Part shown: one piece after another, positions 23,687 through 31,661 of the stretch
How positions within the stretch are numbered: position 1 is the stretch's first letter
How the letters are laid out: each line of letters begins with the position of its first letter
Assembly (NCBI GenBank): GCA_049975065.1
Contig: JBNGDN010000003.1
Length of the DNA: 64,000 bases
Origin: Hydrogenovibrio sp049975065
Lineage (GTDB): Bacteria > Pseudomonadota > Gammaproteobacteria > Thiomicrospirales > Thiomicrospiraceae
Reading direction: 5' to 3' (one strand)
Notes under the pieces: model-generated
The model's input: the letters and a program-made list of their open reading frames with translations, nothing else
Told to the model about the DNA's origin: nothing
Databases searched by the model: none
Position numbers and translations under genes: made by a program

Positions 23687-24235
23687 ATGGGCTATTCAGC
23701 TGTTCCGGCCGGAAAAGACGCGCCAAACGACATTAATGTAATCATTGAAATTCCAGCCTTTGCGCCACCCATCAAATACGAAGTGGACAAAGAAACCGAT
23801 CTGGTCTGGGTGGATCGCCTGCAAGGTGCCACCATGCAGTACCCAGCCAACTACGGCTACATCAACAACACCCTGTCCAACGACGGCGACCCAGTGGATG
23901 TATTGGTGGTGACCCCACACCCACTGATGATCGGTTCCGTCATTCGCTGTCGTCCAATCGGTATATTTCACATGACCGATGATGGCGGTGAAGACGCCAA
24001 AGTCATTGCTGTCCCAGTGGACAAATTAACGCCGATTTACAAAGACGTTCAGAAAGTGGAGGACATTCCGCTATTGAAAGAACAGGTGGAATTATTCTTC
24101 AGCCACTACAAAGACATTGAACCCGGCAAATGGGTCAAGGTGGATGGTTGGGGCGATGTGGAAGCCGCACGCCAAGAAATTTTGAGCGGCATTGAACAGT
24201 ACGAAGCCTCCAAAATGAGCTCACAACCCGCCTAA
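23687..24235 (+). CDS. ppa: Inorganic pyrophosphatase, family I
   Basis: A 182-residue soluble pyrophosphatase that hydrolyses PPi to phosphate. The N-terminal IEIPAFAPPIKYEVDKETD and VDRLQGATMQYPANYGYIN segments are typical, and the signature DGDPVDVLVV (first Asp near 66) carries the three Mg2+-binding Asp residues. AAAGGAAATACC precedes ATG 23687. It is followed by an unusual terminator built from two inverted copies of the window-wide palindrome. Confidence 0.97.
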   Translation: MGYSAVPAGKDAPNDINVIIEIPAFAPPIKYEVDKETDLVWVDRLQGATMQYPANYGYINNTLSNDGDPVDVLVVTPHPLMIGSVIRCRPIGIFHMTDDGGEDAKVIAVPVDKLTPIYKDVQKVEDIPLLKEQVELFFSHYKDIEPGKWVKVDGWGDVEAARQEILSGIEQYEASKMSSQPA

Positions 24236-24260
24236 TCCAAGGCACGAAAGCCCTTAACCG

Positions 24261-24276
24261 AAATCACCAGGCCTGG
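24261..24276 (-). repeat. Iterated palindrome, copy 11 (left arm of the ppa hairpin)
   Basis: CCAGGCCTGGTGATTT on the minus strand (core 24267-24276). It is inverted relative to copy 12. Confidence 0.95.
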
Positions 24277-24285
24277 GCGTTTTGA

Positions 24286-24301
24286 CCAGGCCTGGTGATT
24301 T
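24286..24301 (+). repeat. Iterated palindrome, copy 12 (right arm of the ppa hairpin)
   Basis: CCAGGCCTGGTGATTT on the plus strand (core 24286-24295). Confidence 0.95.
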
Positions 24302-24337
24302 CGGCTTTAACCCGCCGCTTTTTACTTCAGGGCCGCT

Positions 24338-27082
24338 TCAGGTTAAATCCTCCATAACTGTGTGCCAAAAATGGGCGACCGCTTCTCTCTCCGCCACAAA
24401 TTCCTCAGATGGCACCAACGCCTTCTCATTCTGCAGCGCCAGTCGATGATAGCGATTGCGGTACTGACGGTAGGCTTCAATTAACTGATCGGCTTGCGCA
24501 TCCGTTAAAATGCCCACCGACTTGATGGTTTCCAATAACCGAATATTATCCGACCAGTCCGTCAGCCCCGGGTAACGATGCGAGAACCCCAGCACCCAGA
24601 ATTGCACCATAAATTCAATATCGACAATGCCACCCCGCCCCTGTTTGAGATCAAACTGGTTCGCCGTGCTTTTATCAAGCGACTCGCGCATTTTACGACG
24701 CATGGCCACCACTTCTGTTTTCAAAGCCGTTAGGTCACGTGCCTGAGCAATAAACCCCTTTTTAAAAGCCTCAAAATGCCCTTTTGCGGTTTCAGAACCA
24801 ACAATCGCACGGGTTCGCACCAGTGCCTGATGCTCCCAAACCCAAGCCTTATTTTCCTCATACGCCTGAAAAGACGCCAGATCCGTCACAATCATTCCAC
24901 TGGCCCCGTTGGGGCGCAAACGGGTATCGACTTCATACAGAATGCCGGTTGGCATAAAGGTGGTCAGCAATGAAATCACCTTTTGCGCCAAACGCATAAA
25001 GTAGAGGTTATTTTCCAGTGGTTTCGCTCCATCGCTGCGTGCGGAAGGTGCCAGCGCATCGTACAGAAAAACAATGTCCAGATCCGACCCATATCCCAGT
25101 TCGATGCCGCCGAGTTTGCCGTAACCGATAATCAGAAACGGTCGCCCCGCCTGAGCCTCAAAACCGCCGGGCAGACCGCTGCGTTTTTGCATAAACTGCC
25201 ACGCATAGTCGGCCACCGCTTCCAAAACCGCTTCCGCCGTCCAGGTCAAATAATCACTGACCTTCATGATCGGCAGATGCCCGGTGATGTCCGCCGCTGC
25301 CACTCGAAACACCTGCGCCTGCTTCCATTGACGAATGCCGTTCATAAAGGCTTCATCATCATCAAACGTTTCCGCCACCAATGCACTCGCTTCTCGCTTG
25401 AGGCCCGACAACTCCAAGGGTTCATATAAAATACTGGCATCAATCAACTGATCCAACAGCGCCGGATACTTCACCAGCACCTCCCCCATCCAAGCACTCA
25501 AGGCACACAACTGCAACAGGTGTTGAATCGCAGAACGGTTTTCTTTTAGCAGCACCAGATAAACACTGCGATTCATTACACTGGAGATCACTTTCAGCGA
25601 CCGCTCCAGTGCCAATACCTGATTGTCAGTGCCACTGAGTTCGGTGAGCAGCATGGGCAACAAGGCTTTAAAACGGTCAATCGCCTCGGCACTGGCATGG
25701 GTGTAGGCCCGATCCTGCATGAATTGATTCAAGAGATTGGCCACCGCCTGCGGATCGGGCAGTGATAACGACTGCAAGTCCACCTCGGCAATTTCTTCGG
25801 AAAGACAGGCTTCTTTTAAGACCTGATCGGTTACCGCGGCTTGAGAGGCATCGGCGAACACCGTATCGAATTCCGCCTGCACGAAATCACGGTGTGCGTT
25901 CAGCGCCGCCAAAAAGGCCGGATAATCCGCAAACCCCATCGACTGCGCCAGCCGCATCTGCGCCTGTGCATCGTCTGGCAAATCATGCGTTTGCTGATCA
26001 CTCCATTCCTGCAATCGATTTTCGGCACGGCGCAAAAAAACATACGCCTGATCCAACTGCTGACGAATCGGCTCATCCAGATATTGTTTTGCCACCAGCT
26101 GTTGCAACATCGGTCTTAAACACCGCCCCTGCAGCGTTTTTTCGCGTCCACCATGCACCAACTGAAAGGCCTGCACAATAAACTCTATCTCACGAATCCC
26201 ACCGGGCCCGAGTTTGACATTATGGTGCATGGCTTTTTTCTGCACTTCGGCGTTAATCATGGTCTTTAAATCACGCAGCGCTTCAATCGCGGAAAAATCC
26301 ACATATTTCCGGTACACAAACGGCCTGAGAATGTCGAACAGCGCCGCCCCTTGCGACTGATCGCCCGCAATAATGCGCGCCTTCACCAGCGCATACCGCT
26401 CCCAAGCGCGACCATGCACTTGATAGTAGGTCTCCATTTCCGCAAAGCTCACCGCCAAAGGCCCGCTTTGTCCAAAGGGGCGCAAGCGCATATCCACCCG
26501 ATACACGGTGCCGTCGGCATTGAACTCGGTCAGAGACTTGTTCAGCGCTTGTCCCAGACGGATAAAAAACTGGTCATTCGCAAGGCTCCGTCCGGAATCC
26601 GACTGGGTTTGACCTTTTTCAGGATAGACAAAAATCAGGTCAATATCGGACGAAAAATTCAATTCCTGCCCACCCAATTTTCCCATGCCCAATACCAGCA
26701 TTTTTTGCGGCTCGCCGCTTTCTTGCCCAATGGGAAGGCCGTATCGTTGCACAAATTGCTCATAATGCCAGTCCAAAGCGCCCGACACCAAGCCATCGGC
26801 CAAATCCGACAGATCCCGCAAGGTTTCGGCCAGGTCTGCCAACCCCTTTAAATCACGAATAGCGATGCGCACCATTTCGGCACGACGAAACTGCCTGAGA
26901 AGCTGATTCAATTGCGCCAAGCTGGCGGACGCGACTAAGGCCGTATGCAGACGGGATACCATTTCACCCGCCGGGTATTCCGTCCGCCAGTGATCTTCGA
27001 GCAACAATTCTGGAAAACGCCCACCTTCTCGCGCGACAAACTGACTCCAGTCGGCCACTTGCTCCATCGTAATTTCGTGCAT
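24338..27082 (-). CDS. glnE: Bifunctional glutamine synthetase adenylyltransferase/adenylyl-removing enzyme
   Basis: A 914-residue protein with the duplicated nucleotidyltransferase plan of GlnE. The N-terminal deadenylylase half has LGMGKLGGQELNFSSDIDLIFVYPE; the C-terminal adenylylase half has IIGYGKLGGIELGYGSDLDIVFLYD. Each G-S-x-D-x-D supplies the metal-binding aspartates. A PII/ATase helical region (PGGIREIEFIVQ; RGGIVDIEFMVQFW) follows each half. GlnE switches glutamine synthetase off and on in response to glutamine and PII state. The PII gene glnK lies about 1.1 kb away, on the opposite strand. Confidence 0.96.
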   Translation of the reverse strand: MHEITMEQVADWSQFVAREGGRFPELLLEDHWRTEYPAGEMVSRLHTALVASASLAQLNQLLRQFRRAEMVRIAIRDLKGLADLAETLRDLSDLADGLVSGALDWHYEQFVQRYGLPIGQESGEPQKMLVLGMGKLGGQELNFSSDIDLIFVYPEKGQTQSDSGRSLANDQFFIRLGQALNKSLTEFNADGTVYRVDMRLRPFGQSGPLAVSFAEMETYYQVHGRAWERYALVKARIIAGDQSQGAALFDILRPFVYRKYVDFSAIEALRDLKTMINAEVQKKAMHHNVKLGPGGIREIEFIVQAFQLVHGGREKTLQGRCLRPMLQQLVAKQYLDEPIRQQLDQAYVFLRRAENRLQEWSDQQTHDLPDDAQAQMRLAQSMGFADYPAFLAALNAHRDFVQAEFDTVFADASQAAVTDQVLKEACLSEEIAEVDLQSLSLPDPQAVANLLNQFMQDRAYTHASAEAIDRFKALLPMLLTELSGTDNQVLALERSLKVISSVMNRSVYLVLLKENRSAIQHLLQLCALSAWMGEVLVKYPALLDQLIDASILYEPLELSGLKREASALVAETFDDDEAFMNGIRQWKQAQVFRVAAADITGHLPIMKVSDYLTWTAEAVLEAVADYAWQFMQKRSGLPGGFEAQAGRPFLIIGYGKLGGIELGYGSDLDIVFLYDALAPSARSDGAKPLENNLYFMRLAQKVISLLTTFMPTGILYEVDTRLRPNGASGMIVTDLASFQAYEENKAWVWEHQALVRTRAIVGSETAKGHFEAFKKGFIAQARDLTALKTEVVAMRRKMRESLDKSTANQFDLKQGRGGIVDIEFMVQFWVLGFSHRYPGLTDWSDNIRLLETIKSVGILTDAQADQLIEAYRQYRNRYHRLALQNEKALVPSEEFVAEREAVAHFWHTVMEDLT

Positions 27083-27140
27083 GATTCGCTTCTCTTATTT
27101 CAATCCGTTTAACACCCCAAGCGGGAGTTTTCAAAAACAC

Positions 27141-27157
27141 CCAGGCCTGGTGAAAAT
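27141..27157 (+). repeat. Iterated palindrome, copy 13 (intergenic)
   Basis: CCAGGCCTGGTGAAAAT between glnE and the membrane methyltransferase gene. Confidence 0.95.
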
Positions 27158-27191
27158 TCACATCACGACGCCGCAAGCGCCTCGCAGAAGT

Positions 27192-27980
27192 TTAACTCAA
27201 ATATTTCGAGTTAAAATCGCTTAGATAGTATACATACAATGTTGTTTGTCGGCGATCGGACAGGCGCCAGACATCACTGGGTTCCACATCCGGCACCGCA
27301 AAACTATTGGATACAAATACCGCATCCTCTCGCATTTCCGCCAGAACCTTTTGCCAGAGTTTCGCCATTGGCTCCGGCGACAGAAACGCGTAAACCACAT
27401 CATAATGCGCCAACTGTGTTTTCCACAAATCCATGGCAAACACGGAACCGCCTCGGCTCAACGAATAAAGCTTGGCCAGCACATAGGGAATCGGGGCGGT
27501 TTCCACCCCATCGGAAACCGTCACATTCACCTGTTGCGCCATAAACACCACGTTACCACCAAGGCCACAACCCAGATCCAAAAACCGGACATTTTTACGG
27601 CGCTTTATCAGGCGTTTCAGGGCTTGTCGCGTGGTGGCATTGGTCAAATACAAAGGCACTCTTTCATGAACGGCATTGAAAAAGACCAACCAAAGCAAGA
27701 AGAAGGCACCCAAAGCCCATAGCGGATGGATGTCAAAATGCAGCCCTGCATAGAGGCCAACCGGCAGTGCAAACTGAATAATGCGCCACCAGCAGGGCAA
27801 GCCCATCCGACAACTCAATAACGCAGCCAATACCCCCTGAGCCAACACCAACGCCCATAACGGATACGGAGGCTCCAACACCCATGGCAGAAACCAAACC
27901 ACCACCGCCAACACCGCAAGCGCGATCAGCTGCCCTAACAGCGCCAGCACAATTTTAGGGCGCGACCGAAGCCAACTCAT
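27192..27980 (-). CDS. Membrane-anchored class I SAM methyltransferase
   Basis: A 262-residue protein. The first 110 residues contain about four hydrophobic helices (ALLGQLIALAVLAVVVWFLP, YPLWALVLAQGVLAALLS, FALPVGLYAGLHF, LWALGAFFLLWLVFF). The rest is a Rossmann methyltransferase with motif I VRFLDLGCGLGGNVVF (about 132-147) and a later acidic motif DVVYAFLSPEPM. The substrate cannot be read from sequence; a membrane lipid, quinone or protein is possible. It lies between glnE and glnK but faces away from glnK. The gap to glnE holds palindrome copy 27141. Confidence 0.72.
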   Translation of the reverse strand: MSWLRSRPKIVLALLGQLIALAVLAVVVWFLPWVLEPPYPLWALVLAQGVLAALLSCRMGLPCWWRIIQFALPVGLYAGLHFDIHPLWALGAFFLLWLVFFNAVHERVPLYLTNATTRQALKRLIKRRKNVRFLDLGCGLGGNVVFMAQQVNVTVSDGVETAPIPYVLAKLYSLSRGGSVFAMDLWKTQLAHYDVVYAFLSPEPMAKLWQKVLAEMREDAVFVSNSFAVPDVEPSDVWRLSDRRQTTLYVYYLSDFNSKYLS

Positions 27981-27995
27981 TCACCGCCCCTTGCA

Positions 27996-28023
27996 TGCAC
28001 CAGATTAAACCATTTACGCACCA
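27996..28023. promoter_or_regulatory. Possible NtrC half-sites upstream of glnK
   Basis: Two direct elements, TGCACCA (27996-28002) and GCACCA (28018-28023), resemble half of the NtrC consensus (GCACC...GGTGC). They lie about 75-100 bases upstream of the sigma-54 element, a normal enhancer distance. No full palindrome is present. Confidence 0.35.
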
Positions 28024-28097
28024 TAAATGAATATCCTATTTATAGAAAAACAAACAAAACCAAATTAAATACATGATTTTAAATAACAAAAATCAGA

Positions 28098-28113
28098 TGG
28101 CACACGCCAAGCT
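28098..28113 (+). promoter_or_regulatory. Sigma-54 promoter of glnK-amtB
   Basis: TGGCACACGCCAAGCT carries the GG and GC dinucleotides exactly 10 bases apart, as in the -24/-12 consensus TGGCAC-N5-TTGC. It lies 47 bases before the glnK start. glnK-amtB operons are commonly under NtrC and sigma-54 control, so the site fits its context. Confidence 0.7.
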
Positions 28114-28160
28114 ATGAAGGCTCTGTAATCCTTTTTTTCATAACAAAAACAGAGGTTAGT

Positions 28161-28499
28161 ATGAAACTTGTAGTCGCAATTATCAAACCTTTTAAGCTCG
28201 ATGATGTTCGTGAATCCTTGCACGAAATCGATGTACACGGCATGACCGTCACCGAAGCCAAAGGTTTTGGCCGCCAAAAAGGCCATACTGAAATTTATCG
28301 CGGTGCCGAATACGCCATCGAATTTCTACCCAAAGTCCGCATTGAAATTGCGGTTGCGGAAGACAAGGTTGAAAGCGTGATCGAGGCCATTGGCAATGCC
28401 GCTCGCACAGGCAAAATCGGAGATGGCAAAATTTTTGTCAGCCCAATTGAGCAGGCGGTTCGCATTCGAACCGAGGAAAAAGGCGAAGTGGCTCTTTAA
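28161..28499 (+). CDS. glnK: Nitrogen regulatory protein PII
   Basis: A 112-residue PII protein. The T-loop has the uridylylation site Tyr51 in YRGAEYAIEFLPK, and the signature TGKIGDGKIFVSPIEQAVRIRT is near the C-terminus. It signals nitrogen and energy status by binding ATP/ADP and 2-oxoglutarate. Direct linkage to amtB (45 bases apart) argues for glnK rather than glnB: GlnK docks on AmtB to shut the channel when ammonium rises. Transcription is likely from the sigma-54 element at 28098. Confidence 0.95.
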   Translation: MKLVVAIIKPFKLDDVRESLHEIDVHGMTVTEAKGFGRQKGHTEIYRGAEYAIEFLPKVRIEIAVAEDKVESVIEAIGNAARTGKIGDGKIFVSPIEQAVRIRTEEKGEVAL

Positions 28500-28544
28500 A
28501 CCCTGCACACGATAGTGATTTTTTGATCTAAAAGGAAGCTTATT

Positions 28545-29789
28545 ATGGAACAAGTATTAGAACTCGGCTATGCATTGGATACGTTTTATTTTCTAATGTC
28601 TGGCGCTTTGGTCATGTGGATGGCCGCTGGTTTTGCCATGCTGGAGGCCGGCCTGGTCAGAACCAAAAACACCACGGAAATCTTAGCTAAGAACGTCGGG
28701 CTGTTTGCCATTGCCTGTATTATGTATATGTTTGTGGGTTATAACATTATGTACGGTGATGCCATCAGCTCGATCATTCCTGGTCTAAGCTTCTTCATCG
28801 GCGGTGATAATGCAACGGCTGCGGTTATTGCCGGTGGCGATGACGCACCTTATTACTCAAACATGTCTGACTTCTTCTTCCAAGTCGTATTCGTTGCAAC
28901 CGCCATGTCGGTTGTTTCCGGTGCGGTGGCGGAACGTATGAAGCTGATATCTTTCTTCGTTTTCGCCATCATCTTCACGGGCGTGATCTATCCGATTGAA
29001 GGTTACTGGAAATGGGGCGGCGGTTTCCTGGACGGTCTTGGTTTCCTGGACTTCGCGGGTTCCGGTATCGTTCACATGGCGGGTGCGGCAGCGGCACTGG
29101 CAGGTGTGCTTCTACTGGGCGCTCGTAAAGGCAAGTACGGCCCCAACGGTGAATCTTACGCCATCCCCGGCGCGAACCTTCCGCTGGCCACACTGGGAAC
29201 CTTTATCCTGTGGTTGGGCTGGTTTGGCTTTAACGGCGGCTCTGAGCTTAAAATCTCGAACGTCGAAGAAGCCAATGCTGTGGCCATGATCTTCGTCAAC
29301 ACGCTCATGGCCGCGGCCGGTGGTGTGATCGGCGCACTGTTGATGTCGAAGCTCAAGTTCGGCAAAGCGGACTTGACCATGATGTTGAACGGGGCACTGG
29401 CCGGTCTGGTGGCAATTACCGCTGAACCTTTGACACCAACGGCGCTGTCCGCATCGATCATCGGATTGGTTGCAGGGATCATCGTTGTCTTCTCCATCTT
29501 GATTCTCGACTCGAAATTCAAAATCGATGATCCGGTTGGGGCGATTTCAGTGCACGGTGTTGTCGGTGTCTTCGGTTTGATTGCGGTCACCTTCACCAAC
29601 CCAGATGCCAGCTTGGTCGCGCAGCTGATTGGTATTGCGGTCATCTTTGGCTGGGTATTCGTCACCAGTCTGATTGTGTGGGGCATTTTGAAAGCCACCA
29701 TGGGCATCCGCATCTCGGAAGAAGACGAGTATGCCGGAGCGGATCAGTCCGAATGCGGCATGGAAGCTTATCCGGAATTCAGCAAATAA
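28545..29789 (+). CDS. amtB: Ammonium transporter
   Basis: A 414-residue inner-membrane channel with 11 expected transmembrane helices. It begins ALDTFYFLMSGALVMWMAAGFAMLEAGLVRTKNTTEI, which includes the Amt signature, and contains GSGIVHMAGAAAALAGV and VHGVVGVFGLIAV, where the pore-lining twin histidines sit. There is no cleaved signal peptide in this frame: E. coli AmtB has one, whereas many relatives start directly as here. Second gene of the glnK-amtB operon, ended by the hairpin at 29816. Confidence 0.95.
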   Translation: MEQVLELGYALDTFYFLMSGALVMWMAAGFAMLEAGLVRTKNTTEILAKNVGLFAIACIMYMFVGYNIMYGDAISSIIPGLSFFIGGDNATAAVIAGGDDAPYYSNMSDFFFQVVFVATAMSVVSGAVAERMKLISFFVFAIIFTGVIYPIEGYWKWGGGFLDGLGFLDFAGSGIVHMAGAAAALAGVLLLGARKGKYGPNGESYAIPGANLPLATLGTFILWLGWFGFNGGSELKISNVEEANAVAMIFVNTLMAAAGGVIGALLMSKLKFGKADLTMMLNGALAGLVAITAEPLTPTALSASIIGLVAGIIVVFSILILDSKFKIDDPVGAISVHGVVGVFGLIAVTFTNPDASLVAQLIGIAVIFGWVFVTSLIVWGILKATMGIRISEEDEYAGADQSECGMEAYPEFSK

Positions 29790-29815
29790 AAAACAGTCGC
29801 TGAGACGCATGAATT

Positions 29816-29843
29816 AAAAACCGCCAGACCTGGCGGTTTTTTT
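29816..29843. terminator. Bidirectional terminator between amtB and the gene at 29851
   Basis: The stem CCGCCA/TGGCGG (29821-29826 with 29831-29836) has a four-base loop and is flanked by AAAAA on the left and seven T residues on the right, so it can end transcription from both sides. Its centre CCAGACCTGG is one base different from the iterated palindrome. Confidence 0.88.
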
Positions 29844-29850
29844 ATAAGCC

Positions 29851-30279
29851 TTACAAAGTTCGGATTTTATAGAGCCATTGCAGCCAACGCATTTTCCAAG
29901 TGACTTTCGTCTCCAAAGGGTGCTTGAATTTCAATACCACCGCCTGAGCATCGGGATTGTGAAGCGGGTGAAAGTACCATTTCTGAATATCGTCTTCCGA
30001 CAGACCCGAATCCAAAGCAATCAATTGCCAGGGTAAAAACACATCCGGCAAGTCGCTACTGGGTCCGGTTGGCAAGATCTGCAACGGAATTTTAGCTTCC
30101 AGCAACACCGTTTTGGTGTCGCCCGACTCCATCCAGATACGAATCACCTCGCCTTCTTCCAACAAGGTGCCATAAGGGAGAAACAAATAACGTGCATTTA
30201 GATTCGTCACCGCATAATCGGTCAGCGGCGGCCCCTCTGGAAACTGAAACTGGCAATAGTTAGCCGAACAACATGACAT
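29851..30279 (-). CDS. Hypothetical protein, Cys-rich N-terminus
   Basis: A 142-residue soluble protein that I do not recognise. It begins MSCCSANYCQF (three Cys within nine residues), then shows alternating strands (LNARYLFLPYGTLLEEGEVIRIWMES) and a C-terminal basic/aromatic helix (WKMRWLQWLYKIRTL). No signal peptide or transmembrane segment is evident. The Cys cluster may bind metal. It is monocistronic, convergent with amtB and divergent from the flagellin gene. Confidence 0.6.
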   Translation of the reverse strand: MSCCSANYCQFQFPEGPPLTDYAVTNLNARYLFLPYGTLLEEGEVIRIWMESGDTKTVLLEAKIPLQILPTGPSSDLPDVFLPWQLIALDSGLSEDDIQKWYFHPLHNPDAQAVVLKFKHPLETKVTWKMRWLQWLYKIRTL

Positions 30280-30376
30280 TTGAAGAACCCACTTTCATCC
30301 CGATTCAAAAAGCGTATAATAAATAATAACTTATAAAAATAGCAACCTTAACCCAAACATTTACTGGGAGCAGCTT

Positions 30377-31174
30377 ATGGCCATCGATTCGATTCCATCG
30401 TCAGATTCATTCCTATACAACACCGAAAACCGCCTGCAGCAGGCCAACCAAAGTGCCGCCTCTGGGCTGCGCATCAACAACTCGGCCGATGACCCAAGCG
30501 GTCAAGCCATTATGTCCGCTTTCACCGTTGAAATCGGTGCCCAAGACATGGCTGTGCGCAATGCCAGCACCGGCATCAATCTCATTCAGACTGCCGATGC
30601 CGCCTCGCAATCCATTAACGAACAACTGCAATCTCTAAACGCTTTGAGCCAGCAGGCCATGAACGGCACCTATTCCAACAGCCAAAGAGACATGCTCAAC
30701 CAAGCCTTTCAGCAAGGAATGGAAAGCCTCAATCAGATGGCGGACACCACTCAATTCAATGGCATCAACTTACTCAATGCGGAAACCGCATCAGTTCAAA
30801 TCGCGCTCGACGACACCGAAACGACTTTGACCTTGCCCAACCTAACCTTAGATGGCCTTGGTCTTGCAGGTGCCTCCTTAGACTCGCCAGACCAGGCGGC
30901 AGTAGCTCAGCAACGACTTCAAGACGCACTGGGCATTGTCACCGAAAGCCAATCTCAGTTCGGAGCCCAGCAAAATGGCTTAACCGCCAGCATTGACGCG
31001 ATCGCCAGCGAAAACATCAACACCCAAGCTGCACGCAGTCAAATCAGTGATGCCGACATGGCTAGGGTTTTCAGCGAACAAAATCGACAGCAAGTTCTGG
31101 CCAATGCCTCGGTCGCCATGCAGGCACAAGGCAATCAAAGTTATGAAAACGTTTTAAGCCTTTTAGCGACATAA
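30377..31174 (+). CDS. Short flagellin
   Basis: A 265-residue flagellin. The N-terminal D0/D1 region (about 1-140) contains SGLRINNSADDPSGQAI and NASTGINLIQTADAASQSINEQLQSLNALSQQAMNGTYS. The C-terminal D1/D0 region (about 180-265) contains ISDADMARVFSEQNRQQVLANASVAMQAQGNQ and ends in VLSLLAT. There is almost no variable D2/D3 part, which explains the small size. The DMARVFSEQ...QQVL segment is the part involved in export and assembly in related flagellins. No other flagellar gene adjoins it. GGGAG precedes ATG 30377; TATAAT at about 30315 is a candidate -10, and no sigma-28 promoter was found. Confidence 0.88.
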   Translation: MAIDSIPSSDSFLYNTENRLQQANQSAASGLRINNSADDPSGQAIMSAFTVEIGAQDMAVRNASTGINLIQTADAASQSINEQLQSLNALSQQAMNGTYSNSQRDMLNQAFQQGMESLNQMADTTQFNGINLLNAETASVQIALDDTETTLTLPNLTLDGLGLAGASLDSPDQAAVAQQRLQDALGIVTESQSQFGAQQNGLTASIDAIASENINTQAARSQISDADMARVFSEQNRQQVLANASVAMQAQGNQSYENVLSLLAT

Positions 31175-31661
31175 TCATAATTTTATATTAACTCTTCCGA
31201 TTCGCCCCGGTGTCCGGCCTTTCCTTCAAGACCGACAACCGCCGGGGCATAACCATGTCTCATTACACTCATCTAGGCGTGTATTCACCTGCGCAAATGA
31301 CGCAAGCCTAAGTCGAATTTTTACCTTTGATTACTCGATGGCTAAATTTGCGCCGAGTTCCCGCAACCCTCTGCTTTCACAGGAGAATTCTCGAAGAGAC
31401 GTCATCCCCCCCCGATTGCGACTGCCTGAGAAAATGTGGCTTGAAGAATTAAGGTCAAGCGAGAGAGTGCCGCATTTATGAATTTTTCGGATTAAACTTT
31501 TTTAGCCATGTCATTGACTCGTGCAAAGGCCTGCTATTTGCTATAATCCCAAGAATTTCACAAATTAACCGCGCAGGCTTTTCCGGGGAGTATTCACCCG
31601 AGAAACCGCTGGCGATGACCCAACCGCAACCGACACAAGACCGAGAAGACACGAACCTAAC
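31175..31661. other. Intergenic region, 487 bases, with valS promoter candidate
   Basis: No coding frame is supported here. After the flagellin stop there is a long-loop inverted repeat GCCCCGG/CCGGGGC (31204-31210 with 31242-31248) without a T run, a C8 homopolymer near 31408, and TATAAT at 31542-31547, a good -10 hexamer for valS although the nearest TTGACT (31514) is spaced too far for a normal -35. Confidence 0.55.

Larger units (their letters stand above)
24258..24304 (+). terminator. Hairpin of two inverted palindrome copies downstream of ppa
   Basis: A perfect 19-bp inverted repeat (24258-24276 with 24286-24304) around a nine-base loop GCGTTTTGA. Each arm contains CCAGGCCTGG plus the flank TGATTTCGG. 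It lies between the convergent ppa and glnE genes and should act as a strong stem in either direction, although the downstream T tract is weak (CTTTAA). Confidence 0.75.

Noticed and set aside
28098..28113. Sigma-70 reading of the glnK promoter
   Set aside because: No acceptable -35/-10 pair was found near it, whereas the -24/-12 spacing is exact.
30280..30376. Sigma-28 or sigma-54 promoter for the flagellin gene
   Set aside because: No TAAAGTTT-N11-GCCGATAA match exists, and the only TGGCA-like element has the wrong GG-GC spacing.
31401..31415. C8 homopolymer as a phase-variation switch
   Set aside because: It lies well upstream of valS, outside any gene and not between recognisable promoter elements.
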